Below are positions 38,784 to 47,900 of a stretch of 64,000 nucleotides of DNA, piece by piece. Location: the NCBI RefSeq assembly GCF_000472425.1, contig NZ_AXAI01000001.1:570768-634767 (forward strand). Direction: 5' to 3'. Position numbers and translations under genes: made by a program. The notes under the pieces were generated by a model, which saw only the letters and a list, made by a program, of their open reading frames with translations, had not been told where the DNA came from and searched no databases. Each line of letters starts with the position of its first letter. The stretch's first letter is position 1. This DNA is from Bradyrhizobium sp. Tv2a-2. Lineage in GTDB: Bacteria; Pseudomonadota; Alphaproteobacteria; Rhizobiales; Xanthobacteraceae.

Positions 38784-39122
38784 ATGACCCGTTACGCAAT
38801 CAAGCAACGCACCATCAACGAGGCCGTGAACGACGGCGGGCTTCTGGTGGTCGCGCAGTGGGAAGCGAAAGAGGGAGAGGCGGACAAGGTTGCCGAGATT
38901 CTGCAGCTTTTCCTCCCGGAGGCGCAGGCCGAGCCCGGCGCAAAAATGTTCCTGGTCAGCCGCGCCAGGGAAAACCCGGCGCAGTTCCTGTTCTACGAAC
39001 TGTTCCACGACGAAGCCGCCTTCAAGGCGCACCAGCAGAGCGCGCATTTCAAGACCTATATCGCGGATCAGGCGTTGCCGCTGCTGGCCAATCGCGAGCG
39101 CACGCAATACGCGCTGCTGTAA
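38784..39122 (+). CDS. Antibiotic biosynthesis monooxygenase (ABM) domain protein
   Basis: A 112-residue single ABM/YgiN-like ferredoxin-fold protein. LLVVAQWEAKEGEADKVAEIL starts the domain, followed by FLVSRARENPAQFLFYELFHDEAAFKAHQQSAHFKTYI, typical of the dimeric family. These enzymes oxidise quinols or aromatic polyketides without cofactor, or act as heme/quinone modifiers; the substrate is unknown. A strong RBS (AAGGAGAG) precedes the ATG. First gene of the three-gene cassette set inside the glc locus, reading opposite to glcDEF. Confidence 0.85.
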   Translation: MTRYAIKQRTINEAVNDGGLLVVAQWEAKEGEADKVAEILQLFLPEAQAEPGAKMFLVSRARENPAQFLFYELFHDEAAFKAHQQSAHFKTYIADQALPLLANRERTQYALL

Positions 39123-39266
39123 CGCTCACGGCGCCACGGCCGATCCTGCCGCTGTCACTTCGATCGCGGTCGAAGTGAAGGCAGGAAACCGCTGCTTGCG
39201 GTTGCGAGTTGGCATGATGAAATGCCGCTCGCGACCGCAAGTGGATCAACACCAAACCAACGTGGT

Positions 39267-40265
39267 ATGAACATGACGGTCTTTTCGGCTGCCGAGAAAC
39301 TCGATTCCCGCGAAGAGCATTTTCGCATTCCGGGACCGCGTGGGGGACTGTCGCTTTTTCTGCGCTTCTTGCCCGCTGCGGTCACAAGTTTCCGGACCCG
39401 GCGCGCCGTGCTCTATGTCCATGGAGCGACCTTTCCCTCGGCGCTGTCGATTGCGCACCGCTTCGACGGACGATCCTGGCGCGACGCGCTCAACGAGGCC
39501 GGCTTCGACGTATGGGGCCTCGATTTCTACGGCTTCGGTCATTCCGACCGCTATCCCGAGATGGATCAGCCGCCGTCCGACAATCCGCCGCTTTGCGTCG
39601 CAGATGATGCAGCAAAACAGCTCGAGGCCGCGACGCGCTTCATTCTCGCACATCAAGGCCTGGACAAACTGTCGCTGATCTCGCATTCCTGGGGCTCGAT
39701 GCCGACAGGCCTGTTCGCAGGCAGCCATTCCGCGCTAATCGACCGACTGGTGCTGTTTGCGCCGATCGCACGACGCGGTCCGCGCCGCTACGAAGGCCCG
39801 CCGAAATTTGCGGCCTGGCGCATCGTGACACTGGAAGACCAGTGGAATCGTTTCGTCGAGGACGTTCCCCCGCATGAGCCGCCGGTGCTGTCGCGCATCC
39901 ATTTCGCGCAATGGGGCGAGCGCTATCTCGACAGCGATCGCGAAAGCCGCTCGCGCGCTCCCGCCGGGGTCAAGACACCGCTCGGCCCGTTCAGCGAAAT
40001 CATCAAGGCGTGGCACGGGCAACTGGCCTATGATCCATCAAAGGTGCGGTCGCCGGTTGCCATCATTCGCGGCGAATGGGACGGTTTGATGCTGGATGAG
40101 GATGCACGTTGGCTGTTCGATGCATTCACGCAGGCGCCCCAAAAGCGCGACATCAAGATCGGCCGCGCCACGCATCTGATGCATCTCGAAGCCACACGCC
40201 TGGCGCTCTGGCGCGAAAGCATCGACTTCCTGCGCGGCGACGATGCCGCGCCCGTACCCTCCTGA
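39267..40265 (+). CDS. Alpha/beta hydrolase
   Basis: A 332-residue cytoplasmic serine hydrolase. The ATG at 39267 (MNMTVFSAAEKLDSREEHF) follows an in-frame ORF that runs further upstream; no better RBS exists there. Elbow SHSWG carries the nucleophile Ser, GEWDGLM the likely acid Asp, and THLMHLE the His. It lies between two ABM genes on the same strand with 21 bp to the second, so the three probably work together on a common small molecule. Whether it is an esterase, lactonase or C-C hydrolase cannot be told. Confidence 0.85.
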   Translation: MNMTVFSAAEKLDSREEHFRIPGPRGGLSLFLRFLPAAVTSFRTRRAVLYVHGATFPSALSIAHRFDGRSWRDALNEAGFDVWGLDFYGFGHSDRYPEMDQPPSDNPPLCVADDAAKQLEAATRFILAHQGLDKLSLISHSWGSMPTGLFAGSHSALIDRLVLFAPIARRGPRRYEGPPKFAAWRIVTLEDQWNRFVEDVPPHEPPVLSRIHFAQWGERYLDSDRESRSRAPAGVKTPLGPFSEIIKAWHGQLAYDPSKVRSPVAIIRGEWDGLMLDEDARWLFDAFTQAPQKRDIKIGRATHLMHLEATRLALWRESIDFLRGDDAAPVPS

Positions 40266-40286
40266 ACAAACAAGAAGGAAAAAACA

Positions 40287-40997
40287 ATGTTTTCCGTGAT
40301 CTTCGAAGTACTTCCGAACGAAGGCAAGAAGGACGACTATCTCGAGAAGGCCAAGTACCTGAAGCCGATTATCGAGACGATCGACGGTTTCATCGACAAC
40401 GAGCGTTTCGAGAGCAGGCTCAGGTCCGGGTGGGTCTTGTCGCACTCGACCTGGCGCGACGAAAAATCGCTCGTGCGTTGGCGCACCGTCGGCGAGCACC
40501 ACGAGATGCAGGAGAAGGGCCGCTTCGAGGTCTTTGCGGACTACCATCTTCGCATCGGTGAGGCGACGTTTGACACCGATCCCCCAAAGGAAGCGTCGAT
40601 CCGGGAGCAGCGTCTTGATGAGACCGAGGTCGGCTCCGGCACATTTGTGACATTCACCGAGATCACGCCGTCGAAAGGCGCTGCATTCGCAACCCGAACA
40701 GAATTGTTGCCGGCCCATTTCGGGCTCGATCTGAAAGAAGGCGGCCTCGTCGACCATGACGTCTTCGACAGCATTTACAATCAGGGGAAGATTGCGCTCT
40801 TGATCGGATGGAAGAACGCTGAAGCCGCCAGCCGCTGGTCGCCGAGGAAAATCGACGGCGTCGAAAAGCTGCGCCATCGCAGGATTCGCGTGGTGCGAGA
40901 CTACGGCCGCTTCGACCGGCGCGAGGCCCCCCAATATTACGCCGACGTGAAGGGCCGCGAAACGCTGCACGCAAAACGCCGCGCCCCGGCGCGCTGA
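40287..40997 (+). CDS. ABM family protein, two-domain
   Basis: A 236-residue protein with an N-terminal ABM-like domain (about 1-95: MFSVIFEVLPNEGKKDDYLEKAK, WRDEKSLVRWRTVGEHHEM) and a second, less conserved ferredoxin-like region (about 115-205: SGTFVTFTEITPSKGAAF, LLIGWKNAEAASRW). It differs from the 112-residue ABM gene two positions upstream. Cofactor-free oxidation of an aromatic or quinol substrate is possible. RBS AAGGA is 7 nt from the ATG. It ends 20 bp before convergent glcD. Confidence 0.83.
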   Translation: MFSVIFEVLPNEGKKDDYLEKAKYLKPIIETIDGFIDNERFESRLRSGWVLSHSTWRDEKSLVRWRTVGEHHEMQEKGRFEVFADYHLRIGEATFDTDPPKEASIREQRLDETEVGSGTFVTFTEITPSKGAAFATRTELLPAHFGLDLKEGGLVDHDVFDSIYNQGKIALLIGWKNAEAASRWSPRKIDGVEKLRHRRIRVVRDYGRFDRREAPQYYADVKGRETLHAKRRAPAR

Positions 40998-41016
40998 TTG
41001 CGCCGGCCGGCATCGC

Positions 41017-42510
41017 TCAGAACCGCGGCAGCTCGGGAAATGCCAGCTTGCCTGCATGTACATGCATGCGGCCGAGCTCGGCGCAGCGGTGCAGAGTCGG
41101 AAACACCTTTCCGGGATTGAGCAGCCCCTGCGCGTCGAAGGCGCATTTGAGACGCTGCTGCTGGTTGAGGTCGATGTCGGAAAACATCTCCGGCATCAGA
41201 TCGCGCTTCTCGATGCCGACGCCGTGCTCGCCGGTGAGCACGCCGCCGAGCTCGACGCAGCAGCGCAGGATGTCGGCGCCGAACGCTTCGGCGCGCTCCA
41301 TCTCGTCGGGCTGGTTGGCGTCGTAGAGAATGAGCGGATGCAGATTGCCGTCGCCGGCATGAAACACATTGGCGCAGCGCAGACCATATTTGTCCGAGAG
41401 CTCGCGGATGCGCGCCAGTGCCTGCGGCAGCTTGCCGCGCGGAATGGTGCCGTCCATGCAGAGATAGTCGGGCGAAATCCGCCCTACCGCCGGAAACGCC
41501 GCCTTGCGACCGGCCCAGAACAGATTGCGCTCGGCTTCCGAGGTCGAGATACGGCAGCTGGTCGAGCCGCACCCCTGCGCGATCGTCTCGACGCGGTTGA
41601 TCAGTTCGTCGACCTCGACGGAGGGACCGTCGAGCTCGATGATCAAAAGCGCCTCGACATCGAGCGGATAGCCGGCCTGCACAAAGGCTTCGGCGGCGTG
41701 AATCGCGGGCTTGTCCATCATCTCCATGCCGCCGGGAATGATGCCGGCGCCGATGATGCGCGCCACGCATTCGCCCGCCGCCTCGACCTCGGCAAAGCCG
41801 ACCATCATCGCACGCGCCGTCTCCGGCTTCTGCAGGATGCGCACCGTGACTTCGGTCACGACGCCGAGCAGCCCCTCGGAGCCCGTGATGATCCCCATCA
41901 GATCGTAGCCTGCATTCTCCGCCGCCTTGCCGCCGATGCGCAACACCTCGCCGGTCATCAGCACGATCTCGCAGCCGAGCACGTTGTTGGTGGTCATGCC
42001 GTATTTGAGGCAGTGCACGCCGCCGGAATTTTCCGCGACATTGCCGCCGATCGAACAGGCGATCTGCGAAGACGGATCTGGCGCATAATAGAACCCGGCA
42101 TGCGCCACCGCCTGGCTGAGCGCGAGATTGGTGACGCCGGGCTCGGTCACCACGACGCGGTTGTCGAAATCGATCTCGCGGATACGCTTGAACTTCCCGA
42201 GGCCCAGCAGCACGCCGTCGGCGAGCGGCAGCGCGCCGCCGGATAGCGAGGTGCCGGAGCCGCGCGGCACCACCTTGATCCGCTGCTCGAAGCAGTATTT
42301 CAAAACGCGCGACACCTGCTCGGTGGTCTCGGGCAGCACCACGACCATCGGCGGCTGGCGGTAGGCCATCAGCCCGTCGGACTCGTAGGGCAGCATCTCG
42401 GGCTCGGACGAGATCACGCCCTCACCCGGCACGATCGCGCGCAGGGCGGTGACGATCTCGTTGCGCCGGGCAATGATCGCGGCATCGGGTTGCGGCATCA
42501 GGATAGTCAT
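41017..42510 (-). CDS. glcD: Glycolate oxidase FAD-linked subunit
   Basis: A 497-residue FAD-dependent subunit that oxidises glycolate. The FAD pyrophosphate loop VVPRGSGTSLSGGA, the flavin contact IGGNVAENSGGVHC and the C-terminal GEHGVGIEKRDLMPEMF with DLNQQQRLKCAFDAQGLLNPGKVFP identify the GlcD/D-lactate dehydrogenase-like family. In most relatives glcD sits immediately upstream of glcE; here the two are 2.4 kb apart because of the opposite-strand ABM-hydrolase-ABM cassette. Confidence 0.95.
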   Translation of the reverse strand: MTILMPQPDAAIIARRNEIVTALRAIVPGEGVISSEPEMLPYESDGLMAYRQPPMVVVLPETTEQVSRVLKYCFEQRIKVVPRGSGTSLSGGALPLADGVLLGLGKFKRIREIDFDNRVVVTEPGVTNLALSQAVAHAGFYYAPDPSSQIACSIGGNVAENSGGVHCLKYGMTTNNVLGCEIVLMTGEVLRIGGKAAENAGYDLMGIITGSEGLLGVVTEVTVRILQKPETARAMMVGFAEVEAAGECVARIIGAGIIPGGMEMMDKPAIHAAEAFVQAGYPLDVEALLIIELDGPSVEVDELINRVETIAQGCGSTSCRISTSEAERNLFWAGRKAAFPAVGRISPDYLCMDGTIPRGKLPQALARIRELSDKYGLRCANVFHAGDGNLHPLILYDANQPDEMERAEAFGADILRCCVELGGVLTGEHGVGIEKRDLMPEMFSDIDLNQQQRLKCAFDAQGLLNPGKVFPTLHRCAELGRMHVHAGKLAFPELPRF

Positions 42511-42731
42511 GGCGTCTCGTCCGGATTTCGATTTTATGTCGCCAAATCAAGCATATCCGCCTCGGCTTGAACAGGTCGCGAACCATCCGCAGCTGCAACG
42601 CGGCAACTATTGATTACAAATGACATCCATACACCATTTTGGCGGCTTGTCCGGCCCATGGACGCCATGCAACAAGAGCAGGCGAGTCCCCCGCAATCGA
42701 ACTCCCTTCCTTGAAACGAAGAGCTCATCCC

Positions 42732-43127
42732 ATGAACAAACTGATCTTGAGTGCATTGGTGGTCATCGCGTCGGCGGCCACGGTTTCGGGCGCCCTGGCG
42801 CAGGACGCCGCTGCCGGCAAGACCTCGTTCAACAAGTGCCTGCCCTGCCATTCGATCGGCGAGGGCGCCAAGAACAAGGTTGGACCAGAACTCAACGGGA
42901 TCGACGGCCGTCACTCGGGCACCGCGCCCGACTACAATTATTCCGATGCCAACAAGAACTCGGGCATCACCTGGAACAAGGACCAGTTCCTCGAATACAT
43001 CAAGGATCCGAAGGCAAAGATCCCCGGCACCAAAATGACCTTCGCCGGTATCAAGAACGAGACGGAAGCCCAGAATCTATGGGCCTATCTCTCGTCCTTC
43101 GACAAGGACGGCAAGCAGAAGCAATAG
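42732..43127 (+). CDS. Periplasmic cytochrome c2-type protein
   Basis: A 131-residue exported c-type cytochrome. The ATG at 42732 begins a signal peptide (MNKLILSALVVIASAATVSGALA, cut before QDAAAG). Heme binding is KCLPCHS and the Met ligand is in GTKMTFAG; the remaining helices match cytochrome c2. It shuttles electrons from the bc1 complex or a dehydrogenase to an oxidase. Terminator directly follows. Nearby glycolate oxidase could be a donor, but that is inference. Confidence 0.93.
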   Translation: MNKLILSALVVIASAATVSGALAQDAAAGKTSFNKCLPCHSIGEGAKNKVGPELNGIDGRHSGTAPDYNYSDANKNSGITWNKDQFLEYIKDPKAKIPGTKMTFAGIKNETEAQNLWAYLSSFDKDGKQKQ

Positions 43128-43152
43128 CTTCGGTATTGGCGCAGGCTTACCT

Positions 43153-43181
43153 AAGCTCCGGGCTCGCGCCCGGAGCTTTTT
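43153..43181 (+). terminator. Rho-independent terminator of the cytochrome c gene
   Basis: An 11-bp stem AAGCTCCGGGC / GCCCGGAGCTT with a TCGC loop and following T-run (TTTTTATTT), 25 nt after the stop. Confidence 0.93.
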
Positions 43182-43457
43182 ATTTGGCGGCTTTGTCGAA
43201 GCTTTTCAGCATCCCTCTCCGCTTGCATGTCAGACGGGCAGGTCACCATATGCGATGGCCGCCCCGGCCGAACGCCTCGATGATCTCATCGACGATCGGC
43301 CTTGCGTCAGCGCTGCTGCCATATTCGATCGCTTACGCGACCATTGCACTCAGAGGGGAGCGCTTCCCAATTATTTTAAAAGAAACTAGTATGCCGCTCA
43401 TTTCGCAATTTCAGGTCGAGGGGGGGCGCATTCCATATTTTGTAAGGAGTATTGCGA
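43182..43457. other. Low-GC flank before the patatin-like gene
   Basis: About 275 bp without a supported gene. GC falls in the second half (AATTATTTTAAAAGAAACTAG), where the promoter of the next gene should lie, and AAGGAG at 43444-43449 is its RBS. The change in composition marks the left edge of the probable transferred segment. Confidence 0.55.
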
Positions 43458-44993
43458 ATGCCAGCCGAGAAAAAAGCAGCTGAGGAAAAGCCAGACAAGC
43501 TACGCAGGGCAATTACGCTTGGCGGTGGTGGGCCAGCAGCAGGGCTGCACATTGGAGTTCTGGATGCGCTCGCCGCCAAAGGGATAACGTTTGATGTTTG
43601 GGCGCTGTCATGCATCGGTGCGTGGGTTGGCATCGTCTACAATCAGTTCGATCAAGAGAAGGTCAAAAACAAAGAGAGGCCGGAGAAGACGTATCAATTC
43701 TTCAGAGATGGCGTATTTCGTGATGATGAAAGCTACGAACACTTTCCCATAAACACTGTGTTCGGGCCGGACTGGGGCAATATCAAGAAGTCACTGAGCA
43801 AGTTCATTAGGGAGCCCAGCAATTACGAGGATTTTGCATGGGATCCGTACAAGACGCTGGCTGCCTTTCAGGATTCAATGTCGATTTTCCTGGATCACAT
43901 GCCTGACAAGGAGAATAAGTTCAGGAAACTGGACAAAGGAGACATAAACAAATGGATTCTCAACCAGGTGATGGCGCCGAATCCCTTCGTCCGTTATCTG
44001 ACGTCCATGATGTATCTTTCTAATGTCACCGGGTTATCGAGGATCAATTATCCAGACAGCGACTTTATGAAGAGCATAAATTTTGAAGAGCTAAAAAAAT
44101 GCGAGTCCACCATCTTTCACAACGCCTGGAATCTTGACGACCAGAAACTCGCGTTGTTCTGCAATCGTCTAATGAAGGATCCAGACTACGTGGGGGGCAT
44201 CAACGCATCCACGTTGTGTGCGTGTTCGGCTTTGCCCTTCATCGAGGAAACCGTACAGATTGGCAGAAAGACCTACTGCGAAGGCGCGCTCGTCGATACG
44301 GTCAACTTCGAGAGCCTTCTGCAGGAGCATGGCGATCTTGACGAGATATGGATCAGCAGGATCGTAGATACGAAGCAAGTCCGAAAGCCGAAAGACCTTC
44401 ATGACGCCCTGGCAAATCTTTGCCAATTGTTTGCGGCGACTGTCGGTGAAGATGATGTCAGGCTGTTCAAGTACCACGTCAAATGCGACGAACCTCGCAA
44501 GTGGACAGGCACGGTCGTCGAGATCCACGTACCCGCGCATATTAATTTCAAGTGGAATCACAGCAACCTCGATCACGGGCGGGCCCTCGGGAAGGCCGCC
44601 GCGGAAGAAGCAATCGCAGCATATAAAAGAGCTGGCGAGAAGACTGCAAAACAGAACAAGGACGAAATCGGAAAAGCGCGGTTTATCAACGAGAACCCAG
44701 CGAAGGACAGAAAAGTTCAGGCGCGACTGAAGGAAATTCTGGAGAGAGAAGGAATAAACAAAGACGTGCTGATGCAGGCGATTCTCAAGGCCAAGCCGCC
44801 CCGGCTGGATCAGCAGATTCTGCCGCAGAAGATGCACTGGTGGGTCGACGCCAAAGGCCAACAAGTCGAGCCGAACGACAAAGGTGAATTTCCAGACGGC
44901 TCGATCCCGTATGCTGTCTTTGCGCTGCGCAACCCGAAGGTAAAAGAGGCCTATGGTGACCTTCACCCGGCTCCGGATTTAAACCTCCTATAG
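43458..44993 (+). CDS. Divergent patatin-like protein with Cys/Glu catalytic dyad
   Basis: A 511-residue protein whose N-terminal 280 residues follow the patatin phospholipase fold: oxyanion loop LGGGGPAAGLHIGVLDAL (21-38), nucleophile loop ALSCIGAW and the acid loop CEGAL. The Ser of GxSxG is Cys52 (codon TGC at 43611) and the Asp of DG(A/G) is Glu275. The C-terminal half (about 330-511) is helical, Lys-rich and unmatched by anything I recognise. ATG 43458 is chosen over the TTG at 43452 because AAGGAG is 8-9 nt upstream. GC is about 45-50%, well below the neighbours, with AGA, ATA and AAA codons frequent, which suggests transfer. It may be a thiol hydrolase, an acyltransferase or inactive. 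Confidence 0.72.
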   Translation: MPAEKKAAEEKPDKLRRAITLGGGGPAAGLHIGVLDALAAKGITFDVWALSCIGAWVGIVYNQFDQEKVKNKERPEKTYQFFRDGVFRDDESYEHFPINTVFGPDWGNIKKSLSKFIREPSNYEDFAWDPYKTLAAFQDSMSIFLDHMPDKENKFRKLDKGDINKWILNQVMAPNPFVRYLTSMMYLSNVTGLSRINYPDSDFMKSINFEELKKCESTIFHNAWNLDDQKLALFCNRLMKDPDYVGGINASTLCACSALPFIEETVQIGRKTYCEGALVDTVNFESLLQEHGDLDEIWISRIVDTKQVRKPKDLHDALANLCQLFAATVGEDDVRLFKYHVKCDEPRKWTGTVVEIHVPAHINFKWNHSNLDHGRALGKAAAEEAIAAYKRAGEKTAKQNKDEIGKARFINENPAKDRKVQARLKEILEREGINKDVLMQAILKAKPPRLDQQILPQKMHWWVDAKGQQVEPNDKGEFPDGSIPYAVFALRNPKVKEAYGDLHPAPDLNLL

Positions 44994-44999
44994 TCGAGG

Positions 45000-47900
45000 T
45001 CACCCCAATCGGTCGAGCAAGGCCTTTGCTTGCTTGAGGTCCTGCGTCTCAAAGCCCTCGGTGAACCAGCCGTAGATGGGCGTCAGGACCTCAAGTGCTT
45101 CTTCATGCTTGCCCTGTTCCATCCACAGCGCAGCAAGGTCGGTTGCCGCTCTGAGTTCAAGAGCCTTGGCGTGTTGGCATCTTGCCGTCCTGAGAGCCTT
45201 TTGGAGCAACTCGGTGCCATCATCCTTTGCGCCGCGGAGCACCAGCGTGCGCGCCTTCAATCGGTACAGTTCGGCCTCAAATATCCGTTCGCTGTTGCGA
45301 TTGACCGTCATGAGGCCCTGCTCGATGAGCGCGAGCGCAGTCTCATATTCCTGTCCAAGCAGCAGAACCGGACAAAGCAGCACGTACAGCGCGGTAATCC
45401 CCAGATGGTAGCCCGCACCACGGTATTCGTCCATCGCAGCCCGGATCTCCTCGCCTGCGCGGGACGATGGCTGCAGCGACGTTACGCATATGCCGCGAAC
45501 CGCCTGCGCCAGCCCATGCCATTGCCGGAAGCCGTGCTCTTCCGACAAGGCGTGACAGCGTTCGGCATAGCGTTGTGAACGCAACATCTCGCCTCGAAGA
45601 GCGTGGAGAACAGAGGCATAGTAGCAGGCATACGCCTGCGAATGAGGGTGATTGATAGCGTTGGCACGTTCGATCGCGGCATCCATGCGGGTAACCGCGG
45701 TGTCAGAGTGACCGAGCAGCCAGAGAACCCACGACATCAGCGCAAGGTCGGCCACTCCGGCATCCTGGCCGGCCGCTCGGGCGGCCAACCTGTCATCCTC
45801 AGAGCTTGTTTCGAACTCCGCAAATGCGCGCTCGATGGCTTCCCGGGCATCGGCAAGGCGCCCCATGAAAAGGCGAATCATGGCCTGACCTCGCGTTGCA
45901 TTGAGCAACGCCGGCCGATCTCCGCGCGTCTCGGTGAGATGAAGCAGAGCCGCGATCGTTTCCTGGGCTACCGGCAATTCGCCGCGGATGACGCTCGCGG
46001 TGGTCAACCAAAACATGATCTGCAGTTGTTCAGGAGGATCTCCGAGGCGCTCGCACAATTCGCGCGCACGGACGAAGGTTGCCACCGCTTTGTTGGAAGC
46101 CGGTCCCTGCATGGCAATCAGGCAGGGTCCAAGGGAGACTTGAAACTCAAGCTCCAACCTGTCCTTTCGTTCAGAGTTGTCCATGTGGACGGTGGCTTCG
46201 ATCCCGCGCTCCAGGTGCGCGATGGCCTCCAGGTTGGCGGAGCGCGCTGCGGCCTTCTTGCCTGCCAGCAACCAATATCCCGTTGCCTTTTCGAACAATC
46301 CCGCCTCGGTGAGGTGATGCGCGACCGTTTCGGGTTGAGCCTCTACGATCTCCGGGAATCGTTGCTCGATCGCGTCCGCGATCATCGCATGCAGCCCTGC
46401 GCGTCGGCTCTTCAGAAGTCCCGAATAGGCCGCATCGCGCACCAGCGCATGTTTGAAGGTGTAGGTCGCCCTTGGTATCTCGCCTCTGCAAAATATCAGT
46501 TCGGATTGAACCAACTGCGCAAGTGCCTCCTCGAGTCTCTTTCCTGGAAGCCCAGCGACGATATTCAGCAGTTCGTAGGAAAATTCGCGGCCCACCACGG
46601 CTCCGATCTGAGCCACTTCCCGCACCGGAGCCAGCCGATCCAGCCTCGCCAGGAGAGATGCGTGCAATGTCGTCGGAATCGCCATTGGAGGCAGGGGGCG
46701 ATTGAGAACGTAACGACCGTCCTGCTCCTCCAACAAACCGGTTTCGAGCACAGTCTTGGTCAGTTCCTCGACGAAGAGAGGTACACCATCGGTGCGAGCG
46801 AGGATCTGGTCCATGACCTCGGCCGGAAGTGCTTTCCCGGCCGTAACCCGCTCGATCAGTGCTGCACCGTTGCGTCGGTTCAGGCGCGTCAGCGAGAGTG
46901 TCGTCACATGCGCATGACCCGGCCACGGCGGCATGAATTCCGGCCTTGCCGTGATGAGCATCAGCACCCGGAGCTGTGTTATTTTTTCCAAGGTAAGCGT
47001 GAGCAGTTCGAGCGAGGTCGGATCGGCCCAGTGGGCATCCTCGAAGGTAACGAACACGGGTTGGCGGGTGGCGAGAGCAGTGAGCTGCGTCAAAAGTGCG
47101 GCCAGCGTCATCTCCCTGCGCTTCTGCGGACTTGGCTCCGGCAGGCGGTAGCGGCCGTCGGCCGGCACTGACAGAAGGTTCGCCAGAGGCGGCACGATCT
47201 GATCCGGGGCAGCACCGGACTGGCCGAGCAAAGCCGCGATTTTTGAGAATTTCGCATCAGGCAAGTCTGTGCGCTCGAAGCGCGCGGCCCGCTCAAGCTG
47301 GCGGATGAACGGGTAGAGGGCACTGTTGGTGTGGTGCGCCGAGCAGAAAAAGCGCACCGTGATATGTGGCTCGGTTTCTTTGAGCTGTTCTCCGAGGGCC
47401 TGGGCGATGTGCGACTTTCCGATGCCCGGCTCTCCCGTCAGGACCACGGCGCTGCCTTCGCCGCTGGCAGCCTTGTGCCAGCGGCGTAACAGCAGGTCGA
47501 TCTCCTCGTCGCGCCCGATGGGAGGCGTCAGTCGGGTCTTGTGCAACGCCTCGAAGCGGCTTTCGACCCCGCTCGCTCCCAACACCTCCCATGCCGGCAG
47601 CGGTTGCGCCCATCCCTTGAGCATGACCGGGCCGACATTGCGGTATTCGAATTGCCCCTCGGTGAGCCGGCGCGTGCTCTCGCAGATCAGCACTGTCCCG
47701 GGCATCGCGAGCGCCTGCAGCCTTGCGGCCAAATTCGGCGTCTCGCCAATCACCTCCTGTTCCTTGGCAGCGCCCTCGCCGATCAAGTCGCCGACCACGA
47801 CCATTCCGGTAGCGATGCCAACACGAACCTGGAGCACCGTGTTGATATCTGTCCTCAGCCTGGCGACGCCATCCACCAATGCCAACCCGGCACGGATCGC

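Noticed and set aside
42511..42731. Possible FNR/FixK box (TTGATTACAAATGAC) upstream of cytochrome c
   Set aside because: The second half does not match ATCAA, and the spacing is wrong.
45603..47171. 522-codon plus-strand ORF over the cyclase-AAA-TPR gene
   Set aside because: No recognisable domain or RBS, while the minus strand has continuous known domains.
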